From Micropterix aruncella (lineage: Eukaryota > Arthropoda > Insecta > Lepidoptera > Micropterigidae), in contig OX155976.1 of NCBI GenBank assembly GCA_944548615.1, positions 1,616,474 through 1,680,473 on the forward strand: a DNA stretch of 64,000 bases, written 5' to 3'. Shown here one piece after another: positions 22,054 to 33,215 of the stretch (position 1 is the stretch's first letter; each line of letters begins with the position of its first letter). Made by a program: the position numbers and the translations under genes. The notes under the pieces were generated by a model. It had not been told where the DNA came from, did no database searches, and was given only the letters and a program-made list of their open reading frames with translations.

Positions 22054-22796
22054 GTGACACTCTTAACGCCTATACTTGTCTACGGTGATGTTTGTTATAT
22101 AGATGCCAGTGAGGTTTTTTTGAATAAGCTAGAGCGTCTGCAAAATATCTTACTCAGGTATGTTTTTAATTTGCGAAAGTTCGACCACGTTAGCTGCTTT
22201 CGTGAGCAACTTCATTGGCTTCCTATTCGCGATCGAAGAAATTTTCATACGTTGTCGCTACTCTACAACATACTCAATAACCCCACTTCACCCTCCTATC
22301 TAAAGGAGAATTTCCACCCTTTGGGAGGCCACGGTCTTCCACTTCGATCAAGTCGGTATAACACACTCGCCATTCCGATACATCATTTTTCTATTTACAC
22401 GCACTCTTTTACAGTCCATTCTGCTCGTTTATGGAATCAGCTCCCTCACTCTATCAGGCATGCACCTTCGCTGCATACTTTCAAAAAATCGTTGAAGAAA
22501 CATCTATTTTTACACAGCCACTTACCAAATACCTCACCTTGTCCTCACCTTTATCCTTCCCTGGGCAACCTTAGCATAAGTTACTGACATGTATCTGTAT
22601 AAGTTTATTTTAAATTTAACTTTACTACTTCTTTGTGTATTGTACGGTGAAAATTAGGAATTATTTTATCAAATGGTTGACTGTAAGATACCGCTATAGC
22701 GATAAGTCCGCCATTTGTGCATAAATTGTCTTTTTTATAAAACCAGTTATGTTTTTATAGCACAATAAAGTTATTCTATTCTATTCTATTCTATAC
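22054..22796 (+). pseudogene. LINE fragment: reverse-transcriptase C-terminus and 3' end
   Basis: The frame of about 177 codons reads LVYGDVCYIDASEVFLNKLE, LQNILLRYVF, LHWLPIRDRRNFHTLSLLYN and ARLWNQLPHSIRHAPSLHTF, homologous in layout to the fragment at 9,733. The 3' UTR has AATAAAG and ends in ATTCT repeats at about 22,772-22,796. 5'-truncated. Confidence 0.8.
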
Positions 22797-22799
22797 TTA

Positions 22800-23738
22800 T
22801 GTTGTTAATTTCTGTCTTACTAATTAATATCTTGTACTTTATTTATACTGTCAATGGTTTCTCGATAACCAAGAAAAATGCAATCCGGGATCTAGGTGTT
22901 CTTTTAGATAGTAAGTTATTATATAACTCCCACATAGATGACATCACGAAAAAAGCATATAGTATGTTAGGATTCGTACTTCGAACTTCAAAACATTTCG
23001 CAGTTAAAAATTCTCTATTACTCTTGTACTACGCTTTCGTCCGCAGTCACCTCGAATATGCTTCTCACATATGGTCTCCTAGCTATAATGTTCACATAAA
23101 GAGAATTGAACGTATTCAAAATGTGTTCCTGAAACATTTGAATTATCGCTCCTTCGTGTCCTTTCCCAATTACAACGAAGCAGCTACCTTTCACGGGCTT
23201 CAATCCTTACAATCAAGAAGAAATTGCGCAGACGTGGTGTTTTTCCATAAAAATATTGGCAGGTTATATTGATTGTTCTGATCTTCTTGGAATGATATCT
23301 TTCCGTGTACCATCGCGACTCACTCGCCAAACGGAGTTATTCCACCTTCCGCAGGTTAGCACTAATTATGCACAAAACTGTTTCATGTAGGTATGTAAAT
23401 TTTGTAATACGCAGCTCGGCGATATTGACGTATTCAATACGTCATCATTCGCTCTTAAGAAAGCAATTATTAATGACGGTATTGATTTATCATTATAATC
23501 GCAATATATAATATATAATAAATAATATTTATTCATGAATATCTTTAAATTATATGTATGACTATATTATGGAACGTGTATTTACATAAAATTTTATTTA
23601 CTTATTATGACTCGTTTAAATTATGAATGTTTAAGTGGAAACATGTAATTAGCTTTATTTTTCTAACTTAATAATTATGTAACAAATTTATTGTAACAGC
23701 TGTATGCCTCATTAATAATAATAAAATAAAATAAAAAA
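22800..23738 (+). pseudogene. LINE fragment, Jockey/CR1-type RT C-terminal region
   Basis: The frame to 23,272 includes KNAIRDLGVLLDSKL, HIDDITKKAYSMLGFVLR, YYAFVRSHLEYASHIWSP and RIERIQNVFLKHL, the region after the YADD box in Jockey/CR1-type reverse transcriptases. A later frame break and an A-rich end with AATAAAATAAAATAAA follow. Broken and non-functional. Confidence 0.75.
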
Positions 23739-24010
23739 TGTACCTAACTGTACTTTTTTATGATCATGGAAAGTTCCCTAGGGGACCGCGGACCCCACTT
23801 TGAGAACCGCTGGTATCGTGTGTCGTGTTTATATGGGTCGGGTTCATTTCCTTATTACTTTAACTAGTATTTTTTACTATAACTAGTAAAAAATCTCTTT
23901 TTACGGTCACACTTATAACTCTCTACCCGAATGTAAATAGATAAAAATAAATTAATAGTTTAAAAAAAACACTAAAAACAAGCTTTTATAAATGCACGTA
24001 AAATCCAAAA

Positions 24011-24250
24011 AATCCGTCTTCATCATCAGACCTTGAAACTTAATCGTGGTCAAAGTTCATTACAAGACCTTTCTAACAAGTCCAAACACGGCTATGATAC
24101 GATATTCCATCGTGGAATGCCAGTGCCTATCTTCCGGCTTCATCATCAGACCTTGAAACCTAATCGTGGTCAAAGTTCATTCCAAGACTTTTCTAACAAG
24201 TCCAAACACAGCTATGGTACGATGTCCCACCATGAAGTTTCAGTCCCCTA
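24011..24250 (+). repeat. tandem duplication, 120-bp unit, two copies
   Basis: CTTCATCATCAGACCTTGAA recurs at exactly 120 bp (24,019 and 24,139), with most of the unit conserved (TAATCGTGGTCAAAGTTCAT, TCTAACAAGTCCAAACAC). It ends 29 bp from the exon 9 donor. Confidence 0.8.
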
Positions 24251-24279
24251 ATAAAAGCGTGTTAAAAATAGACACTTAC

Positions 24280-24440
24280 AGTTTACAATCAGCTCGCATG
24301 CAGTCTCGTCAGCATTGCTGACGCACTTGAACATGCCAGCATCCGTGACCTTAGAGTCCTTAATAACAACCTTTCGCTTGCGACCTTCCTTGATTATGGA
24401 TATCCTCTTATCAGCTTTGAGTGGTTGGTCGTTCTTGAAC
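24280..24440 (-). CDS. bt: bt exon 9, C-terminal half of fourth Ig (residues 402-456)
   Basis: Continues FKNDQPLKADKRISIIKEGR and KRKVVIKD to the tyrosine corner TDAGMFKCVSN, where Phe replaces the usual Tyr, then ELIVN. Phase 2 in, phase 1 out, donor GTAAGTG. The intron before it is short (835 bp). The following intron starts with two 120-bp tandem repeats, 29 bp from the donor. Confidence 0.95.
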
Positions 24441-24841
24441 CTAGACGAATTAGAGTAACGAAAAATTGAGACGAGTAATTGAGACGAGCCTAGAGTAACA
24501 AAAAAAAGAGTTGTAGAGATCACAATATAATATTTATTGTCTGGTAGTTTAATAATTGCGAAACTGAAAGCCTGGGGGATCGGAGAAATGGTTTTGATCA
24601 CTAGAGAAATATTTTCTAAAATAACAGCAATTTAATTTGTCAACTACCTATATAGTTAATTCCATATTAAATATTGCATTATTTAATATGAATTTAACTG
24701 AGGATAATTTATAATGACTATGAAATATTTTTTATTGCAGTTTCATAATATAATCAATAAAATGAAATGATTATTTAATTTATGATTTTATTACCTATGA
24801 AGTTTTCGCAATTTAAAATATATACAATATTTGAATATTTC

Positions 24842-25245
24842 TTTTCGCATGATCCGGGAAGCCATTGAAATAAGAAGAACCCCGAACTTTAATAGAGACG
24901 ACGGTTAAAAACTCTCTTCTACGTGGAACCCTCTTCTTAAAATGTTCCCGCCGCCGAACGCCGAACGCAAGGACTTAAGACAGGATACAGAGAGTGTTGT
25001 GTGCAAGACGGATCTTCGAAATTCGCGCGCTCCGAGTACGGCCCCCCACCACCGTTATAACCTACACAGTGGCGGCAGCGGTATGCGGCCTACCCGCAAA
25101 ACAGCGGATTGACAGCTCTTTCAGTCTACCCTGGACAACGGCGGCTGCAACGTCATCGAAACGTCGGGTGCTACAAATTTCACGCGGTAAATCCGTTTCT
25201 ATCCTATTTATAATGTCAAATAACCGCGATAGTTTTCGATTTTAT
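24842..25245 (+). mobile_element. Penelope-like 3' fragment
   Basis: Starts with CGCATGATCCGGGAAGCC, which overlaps the last GIY-YIG codons of the copy at 14.5 kb. It continues through AGAACCCC, CTACGTGGAACCCT and the tail ACGTCATCGAAACGTCGGGT to TTTCACGCGGTAAATCCG and GACAT-type end sequence. It stops about 30 bp from the exon 8 donor. Confidence 0.7.
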
Positions 25246-25275
25246 AAGCTATCATATTTGAAAATAAATACGTAC

Positions 25276-25381
25276 CACTTGACATCACCAGCCGCGTCGT
25301 CCAACTCGCATAGGAGAGTAATTGTATCCTTTTCGACACATTGCTGCGATTTGAGCACTTTTGTGAATTTGTAAGGATATT
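25276..25381 (-). CDS. bt: bt exon 8, N-terminal half of fourth Ig (residues 367-402)
   Basis: Encodes EYPYKFTKVLKSQQCVEKD, then TITLLCELDDAAGDVKW. The final Trp codon is split (TG|G) across the junction with exon 9, which fixes both boundaries. Acceptor TTTTCCAG, donor GTACGT. A Penelope-like tail ends about 30 bp from the donor. Confidence 0.95.
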
Positions 25382-25544
25382 CTGGAAAAGAGTAACAGAT
25401 TGAAGTAAAATCGCAACATAAATTAACTGACTCATCGAAAGGTTACTTTTTGACATGAGAACATCTTTAAAAATGCATTTGTTGTCCTCAATAATAAATA
25501 CAAACGGAGCTGCCATGGAATTCACCAACCGGAGTCGGGCCCAT

Positions 25545-26786
25545 CATAATACTATTTTTTTACACTTCTGGGGGGTGAGCAGTGGATTCCGGACTTACGA
25601 ACCGGCTGTGGTAGGTTAAGGAAAGCTGTCTTGCCACATGTGAGCGTTCACCTTACCACCCATTCACTCCCCCTTCGAAGCCATAGAATTTGAGATGCGC
25701 AAATCGCAGTTTTAGATAATCTTTCTAAGAAGGAGTTGATTATTTTTCTGGAAAGGCCGAGATCTTTAAAGAGGTGAAACAGAGATTTAGCTGGCAGGCC
25801 ACGAGCGCCAACTTCCACCGCGTGAAGGTGAACAGTGAAGCCGTTCCGGGTTACGGCATTTGCAAGATCATGGTATTTATTTAATTTGTACTTCGTGGTC
25901 AACGTGGTCTTTTGGGATATTTGATTCCCATGGAACAGTTAATTCTACAATAAGAGCCACCTTCCGAGATAGAGAGTGATGAGTTATATCTGGACGGAGG
26001 GCTGTGCATCCGAGACTTTCAGGGAATTTATACTGCTTAGAGACCGAATCAACCTCCAGAATCCAATCTGTAGCTTTCTCAATTATTGAGAAAGGTTTTG
26101 TAGTTAAATGTTTTTTGCCTTTAGAGCCATCCCGCACAAACTGTATTGGGGGTTTGGAGGATACTGTCAAACCCTTGTTGGCACGAGCCACTGAGAGACT
26201 TATTACCTCGCGAATAACAGCGAGAACTTTGCCATGGCGGTAAGTGTACCGTCCTTGATCTAAGGCCACCTTGCAGCCAGCTAGAATGTGTCTAGCTGTG
26301 CAAGGGGTATTGCTACAGAGGGGACAAGAACTATCCTCGGCAAAGCTCCAACGAGCGAGGTTACTGGGGTCTGGAAGTGTATGCTGAAAGGCATTCAAAT
26401 AAAATTTCAGCATCTCTGGCGTCCAGTCATAGAGCATTACCTTCCAGTGCATTGGAGGCGGAATGCAAAAGTCCCCAATTGTTGTCCAATCATTCTGGCA
26501 TTGAAGGCCAATAGCATGAGCCATACTCTTGCTGTCGTAATCTCCCCGCAAAAGAGACTTCTTTAAGTCCACGTCGCTCGTGGTTGTACTGCCATACCCC
26601 AGACCAGTGCCATTCTGGCTGATTCCAGTAAGGAACTTTTTGTGGAAGTCTACGCGGGCTTGTAGATCATTTGAATCACTACGGCCACTTATTACGTGCT
26701 TCGATATTGCTGGATCTTTGGAATTGCACAGAATCGAATTTTTGGTTATTCTGGAGTTGGCGTAGAGCAGAGAGGGCAGTTTTATA
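25545..26786 (-). pseudogene. R2-like LINE fragment with zinc knuckle and restriction-like endonuclease
   Basis: A minus-strand frame starts open near 26,780 and runs to 25,877. It contains CPLCSNTPCTARHILAGC (a C-C-H-C knuckle), ALDQGRYTYRHGKVLAVI, and later ALRPDI and VALIVELTVPWE, resembling the RPD...E core of the REL endonuclease of R2/NeSL-group elements. The remainder, KYKLNKYHDLANAVTRNGF and VEVGARGLPAKSLFHLFKDL, is in another frame to 25,648, so there is a frameshift near 25,885. The upstream part is cut off by a Helitron at 26,787. No reverse transcriptase remains. Confidence 0.7.
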
Positions 26787-27557
26787 TACTATACTAATAT
26801 TATAAAAAGGTAAAGTTTGTGAGGTTGTAGGAAGTAATTTCTATGGATCTATTCTATGGATCTATTTCTATGGAATATTCTATGGATCTACTGAACCGAT
26901 TTTGAAAATGCTTTTACCAATAGAAATCCGCGTTATTTGTGAGTGTCATAGGCTATATAATTATCCGAAAAAGACTTTTTCGTGGTAGTGGGATTTTCAA
27001 AGTAAGTCGGGGGAAAAACGGTCGAACGAAAACGTTTCTAACTAACGCTGCCTTAACGATGAGAGATATATGATTAAGTACTAGGGAAAACTTGTAGAGA
27101 TTGATAATGCCTACAAAAAAGTCAGCGATTATGTCTAAATTTTATATTTGTCACAAAAAGTAGTTTTTTATATTAAAAAAATAATGTAAATCGTTAGGTC
27201 ATGTTTATTGGTCATATTATAAACAATTGTGAATTCATATCAAAATAGGTAAATTTATCGTCTCAAGTGTTTAAAACAAAAGACTTTTCCCTTTTACTGC
27301 ATATAATTTCCCTTTTACTGCATAAATGGTTAAAGAGATAAGACACTCAGAAAAAAGACACTCATAAGAAGACACTCAGAAATAACGGTAATATAGTCAA
27401 ATTGGCATGCAAATACATACATATGCAGTAAAAATATAACCCTTATTTTGGTAGTGAGGAAATAAATCATAGCACTCAGTACTAACCGAACCACACTCAT
27501 AATTTCATCACAAGTAAAATGTTTTACCGCCCAACGAAGTGGGCACGGGTCAGCTAG
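26787..27557 (+). mobile_element. Helitron-like non-autonomous element
   Basis: Begins near TACTATACTAATATTATAAA and ends GGGCACGGGTCAGCTAG|T at 27,557, which fits lepidopteran Helitron ends. Matches the inverted copy at 12,356-13,062. No helicase frame. Inserted into, or bounding, the R2-like fragment. Confidence 0.65.
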
Positions 27558-27689
27558 TATTTTAATATATACATAATGATCTAAGGATTGCGGCGCGAAG
27601 CGGCGGGTAAATTTTAAAAATAGACCATCTTCCGTTGCTAAGTGTCATATCTTGCATGTGTTTATGTACTATCGTTATCGAGCAGGGAA

Positions 27690-28890
27690 CTGGTCAGAGA
27701 GGCATCCAGAAATTAACTCCGCGCGAGCAAAGGTTGGTCCGCTAGGTGCGCTTCCCAGTGTCTCACAGTAAGGCTTTGGACACTTACGGGTTGCTCGCAT
27801 AACTTGACTGTGGATGGTGTTGGTTTTTAATGGCTCCATACAGTTTGGGTGGTATTGGCCAAAAATTACGTTATCTGGCCTACCCAAATCTTTCTTCAAC
27901 TCCTATCTGGTACCTCCTTCGAAGAGGGGCTTACCCTGACAGGGCTACTGTGAGCTTCTGCCAAGGCTATACTCCTGTAGTCGGAGGCGGTTGGGATCAA
28001 CTTGGGTTGTCGACTACAGCGGGCGAGCCCGTCACCTCAGGAAGTTTTAACGATTAGTCGTTCTATCTCCCTGGAAGTGAGCGCAGAAGACTTGGGGACA
28101 AAACAGTCCACCGTCTAGCTACGCCACAAGCCCGTAAGAGGCCAACGCCTTAACCGCGAGATAGCCAGGATTTTTACCCGGCGGGCCGACACTCACGTTC
28201 TTACTTCCAATTGTTACCAGATTACTCCGGTCTCTCGTTTGGTTACGAGTTCGAGGTCGCTTGCGCGGTCCTCTCCCTTACAAAGCGGTGAAACGGTGTT
28301 TACCGAATCTGTCGCGGACCACAGCGTCCTTTGCCCGGCTGATCACCCAGGATCGGGTAGCCGATGGTCGTTTCAAGAGCAGTCGCCGTAAGGTCCGCAA
28401 ACAGTACTGCTTCCAGACTCCCCCGACTGTTAGTCAGAGTGCACAGTCGATTGGCTTACGCCGCACGGTGCGCAGACCGACCAGGAGCCCCAGAAGGTTG
28501 ATTCCCAGGAGAACCTGACCATAAGGCCAGAGTCCTACCCAGGCTCGCACTTCATGCGTGGAGGCCGTTGGATAGGTGTTGACCCGTGAGTGTGACCAAC
28601 CCTGAACAGAATGAGTCTTCGTGGCCAGGGCCCGTTAACTTCCAAAGGGCGTTAATGGGCGGTTGGGATCAGAAGATCATGGATTTGGGGGAATACCTCG
28701 GGTGGAACTGGGCAGTTGGTGCACCATCCGGTTTGCTAGGTGTTGAATGCCCACTGCCCAGCTAGCAAATAACCAGAGGGGTCTGGAGACGTACGTACGT
28801 TCAACCCTTGAATCGATCCATCGGCCACCCGATTCCGAGTGACCATGGCGGACAAAGGGCGTCGCGGTCCCCAAAATATTCAAACTGAAT
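27690..28890 (-). repeat. family B repeat interrupted by a young SINE-like element
   Basis: The two halves (27,690-27,985 and 28,672-28,890) become contiguous when the nested element at 28,000-28,657 and one target copy are removed. They then match 1,330-1,725 in reverse orientation. Confidence 0.65.
28000..28657 (+). mobile_element. SINE-like element with a 14-bp target duplication
   Basis: 658 bp, flanked by perfect direct repeats GGCGGTTGGGATCA (27,986-27,999 and 28,658-28,671). It starts ACTTGGGTTGTCGACTACAG. The body carries CCCAGGATCGGGTAGCCGAT and GGTGTTGACCCGTGAG. No recognised coding capacity. Confidence 0.85.
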
Positions 28891-28999
28891 AACGGCTTAC
28901 GTCAGGCAGAGACCGCGCAACCGACCTCTATGACCAGACCGGGGGACGCAGAAATACAACCATATCTGGTAGTAAGGGAGTAAGATTAGCACGACGTGT

Positions 29000-29530
29000 C
29001 CATATTATTAAAGGAAGATATTTAGATGTCATAATTTGATTTTATTTTAAAATAACTATTGCTAATTGGATTATTACTATTGTCTTCGTTTATTTATTAA
29101 TTTGTAACCTGATTATTTAATGTAAAATATTTTGATTTTGATAATTTTTGATTTATTATATGTAGATTATTAAATTTATGTAATTACGCTATTTTCTTTT
29201 AATATCATTTGATGTTAAATATCTTGATTTTGATTATTTCGATTTGTGTATTTATTTGATTATGATTATTTGGATTTTTTGTTTTAAGATTTATTTGATT
29301 TGGTTATTTTATTTTAAAAATCATATACCTATGTATCAATAATTAATAGGTGTGTCCTGAAAACCAGGATAAGAGATATCCTGAGGATACACCTAATTTG
29401 CAGCGTTTGTAGCTTTATTTCATAGTCTTTGTCTATTTATAGTGTTAATTTTTAATCTTTGTGTTCTTGTTTTGTTTTTTTTGTATATGTTTTTTATAAC
29501 AGCTGCAAATAAATAAATAAATAAATAAAA
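29000..29530 (+). repeat. AT-rich 3' UTR of a retrotransposon
   Basis: Long T-rich sequence with GATTTTGAT-type repeats, a hairpin around GATAAGAGATATCCTGAGGAT at 29,370 and AAAT repeats at the end (29,509-29,530). Its rough reverse complement occurs at 57,830-58,190. Probably the 3' end of one LINE family. Confidence 0.45.
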
Positions 29531-29855
29531 ATATTTCAGTGCTTCGTGGTAAGGCGTCGGATTCTTACGGGCATGTTGGCGGAGCTTGACTGTGGACTGT
29601 GTTGTCCCTAAGTCACTGTGTAATCACCTCAAGGCTGAATAAATGATCTATATCATATAACAGCCTGAGGTGTCGTGTTCACCCATTGTAGATGACAGCT
29701 CCAAAGTGTGGATCTTGTTGTAATTTAAGTCATTATCTTCACTCCATGAGATACAAAATTGCACGATATCGTTAGAACACTTTGGAGTGGCGAGTTCGCC
29801 GGTAGTAATCGACAACCCTCAATGCCCCTGGCAAGGCAGAACCACGCCTCCAGTA

Positions 29856-30616
29856 CTGCCGTCGTAAATGAAAACACAGTAACTTAATTTACTGTGTTTA
29901 TACAAGTTTGGTTCTTTAAAATCACGAGTTGGAGTACTATAAGGCAACTGTTTCTGTTTGTTTGTCGATGGATAGTTACCGAGATACCTTAGATAAAAAC
30001 ACAGTATTTATTAAAATATCAGAATATTTTAAATAAAAAACACAGTATGAATAATTTTTTAAGGTAAAATGCAGTAACCTATTATTTACTGTGATCTTTT
30101 TTAATACCTACAAGCATTTAAGAAATATTTTTGTTTGGTTACAACACGGCTTCTTCAAATACTGTGGTTTTAGGTAAAATTTTGTTAAAAGTTAATTTAT
30201 TAATACACGAATTAATCACAGTATCTCAATTACTGTGTTTAAGATGCCTGCATTTTTTTATTTATTTTTAAAAGAAAACATTTATTTTACATGGTTAGAA
30301 CACAGTAATGGGTAAAATTTACCTATAACACAGTAACCACTCAGTTACGGTGTTATAGCTTAAAAATATAAAATTTATCAAATTATTTTCCTAATTTAAA
30401 ACATAATATCTAATTTAATTAATTAAACAATTATAATTTAATATATATTTTTATGCTGAATTGAAGTTCTACGTATTTTTTACAATGACAGATTAAAAGA
30501 AATAATCTATATTGATTACTTTGTTCATGAAAACAAATATTTAACAACTGAACTTTGACAGCGTTTTTCTCACAATGTCTTTTTTCAAGTCCCTGTGTTT
30601 TCATTTACGACGGCAG
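29856..30616. mobile_element. 761-bp TIR element with 24-bp perfect ends and CACAGTA motifs
   Basis: The ends 29,856-29,879 and 30,593-30,616 are perfect inverted repeats starting CTGCCGTCGTAAATGAAAAC. The 4-bp AGTA flanks both sides (29,852-29,855 and 30,617-30,620). CACAGTA or its complement TACTGTG occurs at least eight times inside. No coding sequence. Its end is 43 bp from the exon 7 donor. Superfamily not assigned. Confidence 0.75.
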
Positions 30617-30659
30617 AGTACCAGTTGCCACTGAATATAAGTACATTTTTATTACTTAC

Positions 30660-30944
30660 CGATGATTTTGACGTTTGTTTCGGTCTTGTCTGGTTGTTTC
30701 TCCAGCTTACAGCAATAAACTCCTGCTTGCTCGAGCGTGCAATTCTTGATGACCAGCCGACAAACACCAGTGAGGTCTTTCGTTATGTCGTACAGAGGAC
30801 CTTCTTCTAATTTCTCATCACCGCAAAACCAGGATACGACGGCCAGACTGTTGTTCACAGCGCACTCCATCATGGCCTCGTGTTTTGTGTAACCGAGCAC
30901 GGTCTTCGGGAGTTGCTTGATGAAGGAATACGATGGATCGGCCT
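30660..30944 (-). CDS. bt: bt exon 7, complete third Ig domain (residues 272-367)
   Basis: One exon carries a whole Ig domain: EADPSYSFIKQLP, core Cys in MMECAVN, Trp in VVSWFCGDEK, and the tyrosine corner QAGVYCCKLEK, followed by KTETNVKII. The two core cysteines are present and the tyrosine corner has a second adjacent Cys (YCC). Phase 1 in and out, donor GTAAGT. A 761-bp TIR element ends 43 bp from the donor. Confidence 0.95.
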
Positions 30945-30989
30945 CTGTCAAATTACACACGAAATCATTGCGATATAGGAAATCGAAAA

Positions 30990-31990
30990 CTGCAGGTGAA
31001 TCGGAGTCGAAGATTGTTTAACATTATAAAATAACTAAAAAGGAATTTCAACATGACGGTCTAAGAATTCTTGCGGCATCTAAATTCCATTTTTAAAAAT
31101 GTGCTTGTCAGCTACCGGAGTTTTGATGCGTGAAAAGAGTTTACTCTTTAAGTGTAATGTAATGTAATACTTTAAGTGCATCATTAAGCAATCATCAACA
31201 ATCAGTCGTCATCAATCAAACATTATCAATAAACCATTAGCAATCAATCAGCATCAATCAACCATTATCAATTAATTATAGTCAATCAATTATCATCATT
31301 CAATCATCAACCAATCATGAATCAATCAGTCATAAATCAATCAATTACATCTAATTAAAGTTAACTAGATTATATACCACGGAGCACGTGACTCCCTGGT
31401 ATAAATTACTGTAAAATTAGGCATTTTTGGTAAATATAAAAAAATGTGTGTTTCAGCCCCGACGCGCGACTAGAGTGTGATTCTTCCAGATTGCAATCTG
31501 CTGATTTGATATCTGTCTCATTTCATCATTCGAAAAATATATGGTCAGTATGGGTTGGCTCGGAAGCTGGCAAATTTCATCGACGTTATGGTCTCCTGTT
31601 GGGTATCGTTGCACTCTTTTAAATTTTCTAACTTTACTGACATGAAACGTAACGCTTTATGTTAACTCTAGATTTTGCTACCCATCAACTTCTCATAAAG
31701 GGGCCTTTCAATGAAATCAAATATTAAGAAGTAAACTCCAAAAAACAAATGCACCTATGATTTCGTTTCCGAGAGTACAAGATCAAGTGCGAGAGAAGTT
31801 TTTAAGTTGGTGACTCTTCCTAAATTCCAGAGCGAGTTAGGAGACCAATATAAAATTCAAGAACTCGAGTGACGAGGAAATGACAATTGGATACAAATAT
31901 AATGTAATGAAGTCAAGGGCATGACGAATCGAATAAATAACCTGCCACTCAAAGTTGATATGAGAAAATATTCAAATAGACCCAAAACAT
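30990..31990. other. intron sequence with low-complexity AATC/ATCA tract
   Basis: An eroded inverted Penelope-like end may start at about 31,000 (GTCGAAGATTGTTTAACATT). From 31,185 to 31,360 the sequence is a degenerate run of ATCAATCA-type words. Otherwise nothing was recognised. Confidence 0.5.
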
Positions 31991-31994
31991 AGTG

Positions 31995-33215
31995 ACATCT
32001 TTAAGACCCATGAAGAATGTAATACCACTGCAAACCCCGGGTATGTATGAAATCGCCTAGGTATAGCTGTGGGTTAGCTTGCGTTGGACAAATCGGAAGC
32101 GGCCCATAATAACGAGTCGATTGATATAACAAATCAAGGCTCAGCGCAAGGTTTGAAACGTTTAGCAATAATAATCGGCGAACTACGAACACATCTTAGA
32201 TAGCTGAAAGAACCACTGAGCATAGGTTCAAAGTCCTATTGTGTTATCCAAGTAAAAATTGTATATTCCCTGCTAGGTTGGGAGCTAACGGGCCCATGAT
32301 GAGGTGGCCACGATGACCCATGTGTTCAGGGTCGGTCACACTCACGGGTCAACACCCATCCGACGGCCTCCACGCATGGGGTGCGAACCTGGGTAGGACA
32401 CTGGGTCAACCAGTCTCCCCTGGGAATCAAACCTCTGGCGCTCCTGGACGGTCTGCGCACCGAGCGGCGCAAGCCAATCGATTGTGCTCTCCGACTAACA
32501 GTCGGGGGAGTCTGGGAACTGTATTGTTTCCTATAGAGCGGGGGTGGTTGCCTACCTTACGGCGACTGCTCTTGAAATGACCATTGGCCATCCGATCCCG
32601 GTTCAGAGTCGGGTAAAGGATGCCTTGGTCCGCGATAGATTCAGTGTACACCGTTTCACCGCTTCGTAAGGGAGAGGACCGCGCAAGCGACCTCGAACTC
32701 GGAACCAATCGAGAGACCGGAGAAATCTGGTCACAATTGGAAGCAAGGGCGCGAGTGTCGGCCCGCCAGGTAACATTACTGGCTATCTCGCGGTAAAGGC
32801 GTTGGTCTCTTGCGGGTTGTGGCGTAGCTAGACGTCGGATTTGTAATGTCCAAAGTCTTCTACGCTCACTGCACGGTCGATAGAACGATGAATCGTTAAA
32901 ACGTCCTGCGGTGACGGGTTCGCCCGTTGTGGTTGACATCTCAATATTCCCTGCTAGGTCTGGAAGGCCATATAAATAAAAAGAAGTCTGAATGTAGATA
33001 GAGACAAATGCATCAAACTTTCTTGTAAATCTAACTCAGTTTTCAAAATGATTTCAACGACAATTGCAAAGCAAAGACGCAAAAGCAGAATGTCAAAATT
33101 CCTGCATAGATACACTGTCAGTATGCCACCTACCCGCAGAATGACAGTTTAAGATATTTGACGAATGTGAGTCCACCCGGAACAAGGGTGGCTCGCAATA
33201 CCACGCGGTGAAAAT
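31995..33215 (+). mobile_element. eroded Penelope-like element, split by a SINE-like insertion
   Basis: 31,995-32,262 aligns with the GIY-YIG region of the copy at 14.5 kb (TGTAATACCACTGCAAACCC, GCGTTGGACAAATCGGAAGC) but has frameshifts and stops. After the nested element at 32,279-32,943 it resumes to a tail CACGCGGTGAAAATCCGTTT near 33,215. Confidence 0.65.
32279..32943 (-). mobile_element. SINE-like element with a 16-bp target duplication
   Basis: 665 bp flanked by perfect direct repeats ATATTCCCTGCTAGGT (32,263-32,278 and 32,944-32,959). The minus-strand sequence runs from TGTCAACCACAACGGGCG to GGGCCCGTTAGCTCCCA. More diverged than the copy at 28.0 kb. Long minus-strand frames here are accidental. 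Confidence 0.85.

Noticed and set aside
31185..31360. CRISPR-like or satellite array
   Set aside because: The AATC/ATCA words have no constant unit or spacers; this is low-complexity DNA.
32427..32939. 170-codon minus-strand frame
   Set aside because: It lies entirely within a SINE-like copy. The same frame is broken in the other copies, and the sequence is GC-rich, so long frames arise by chance.
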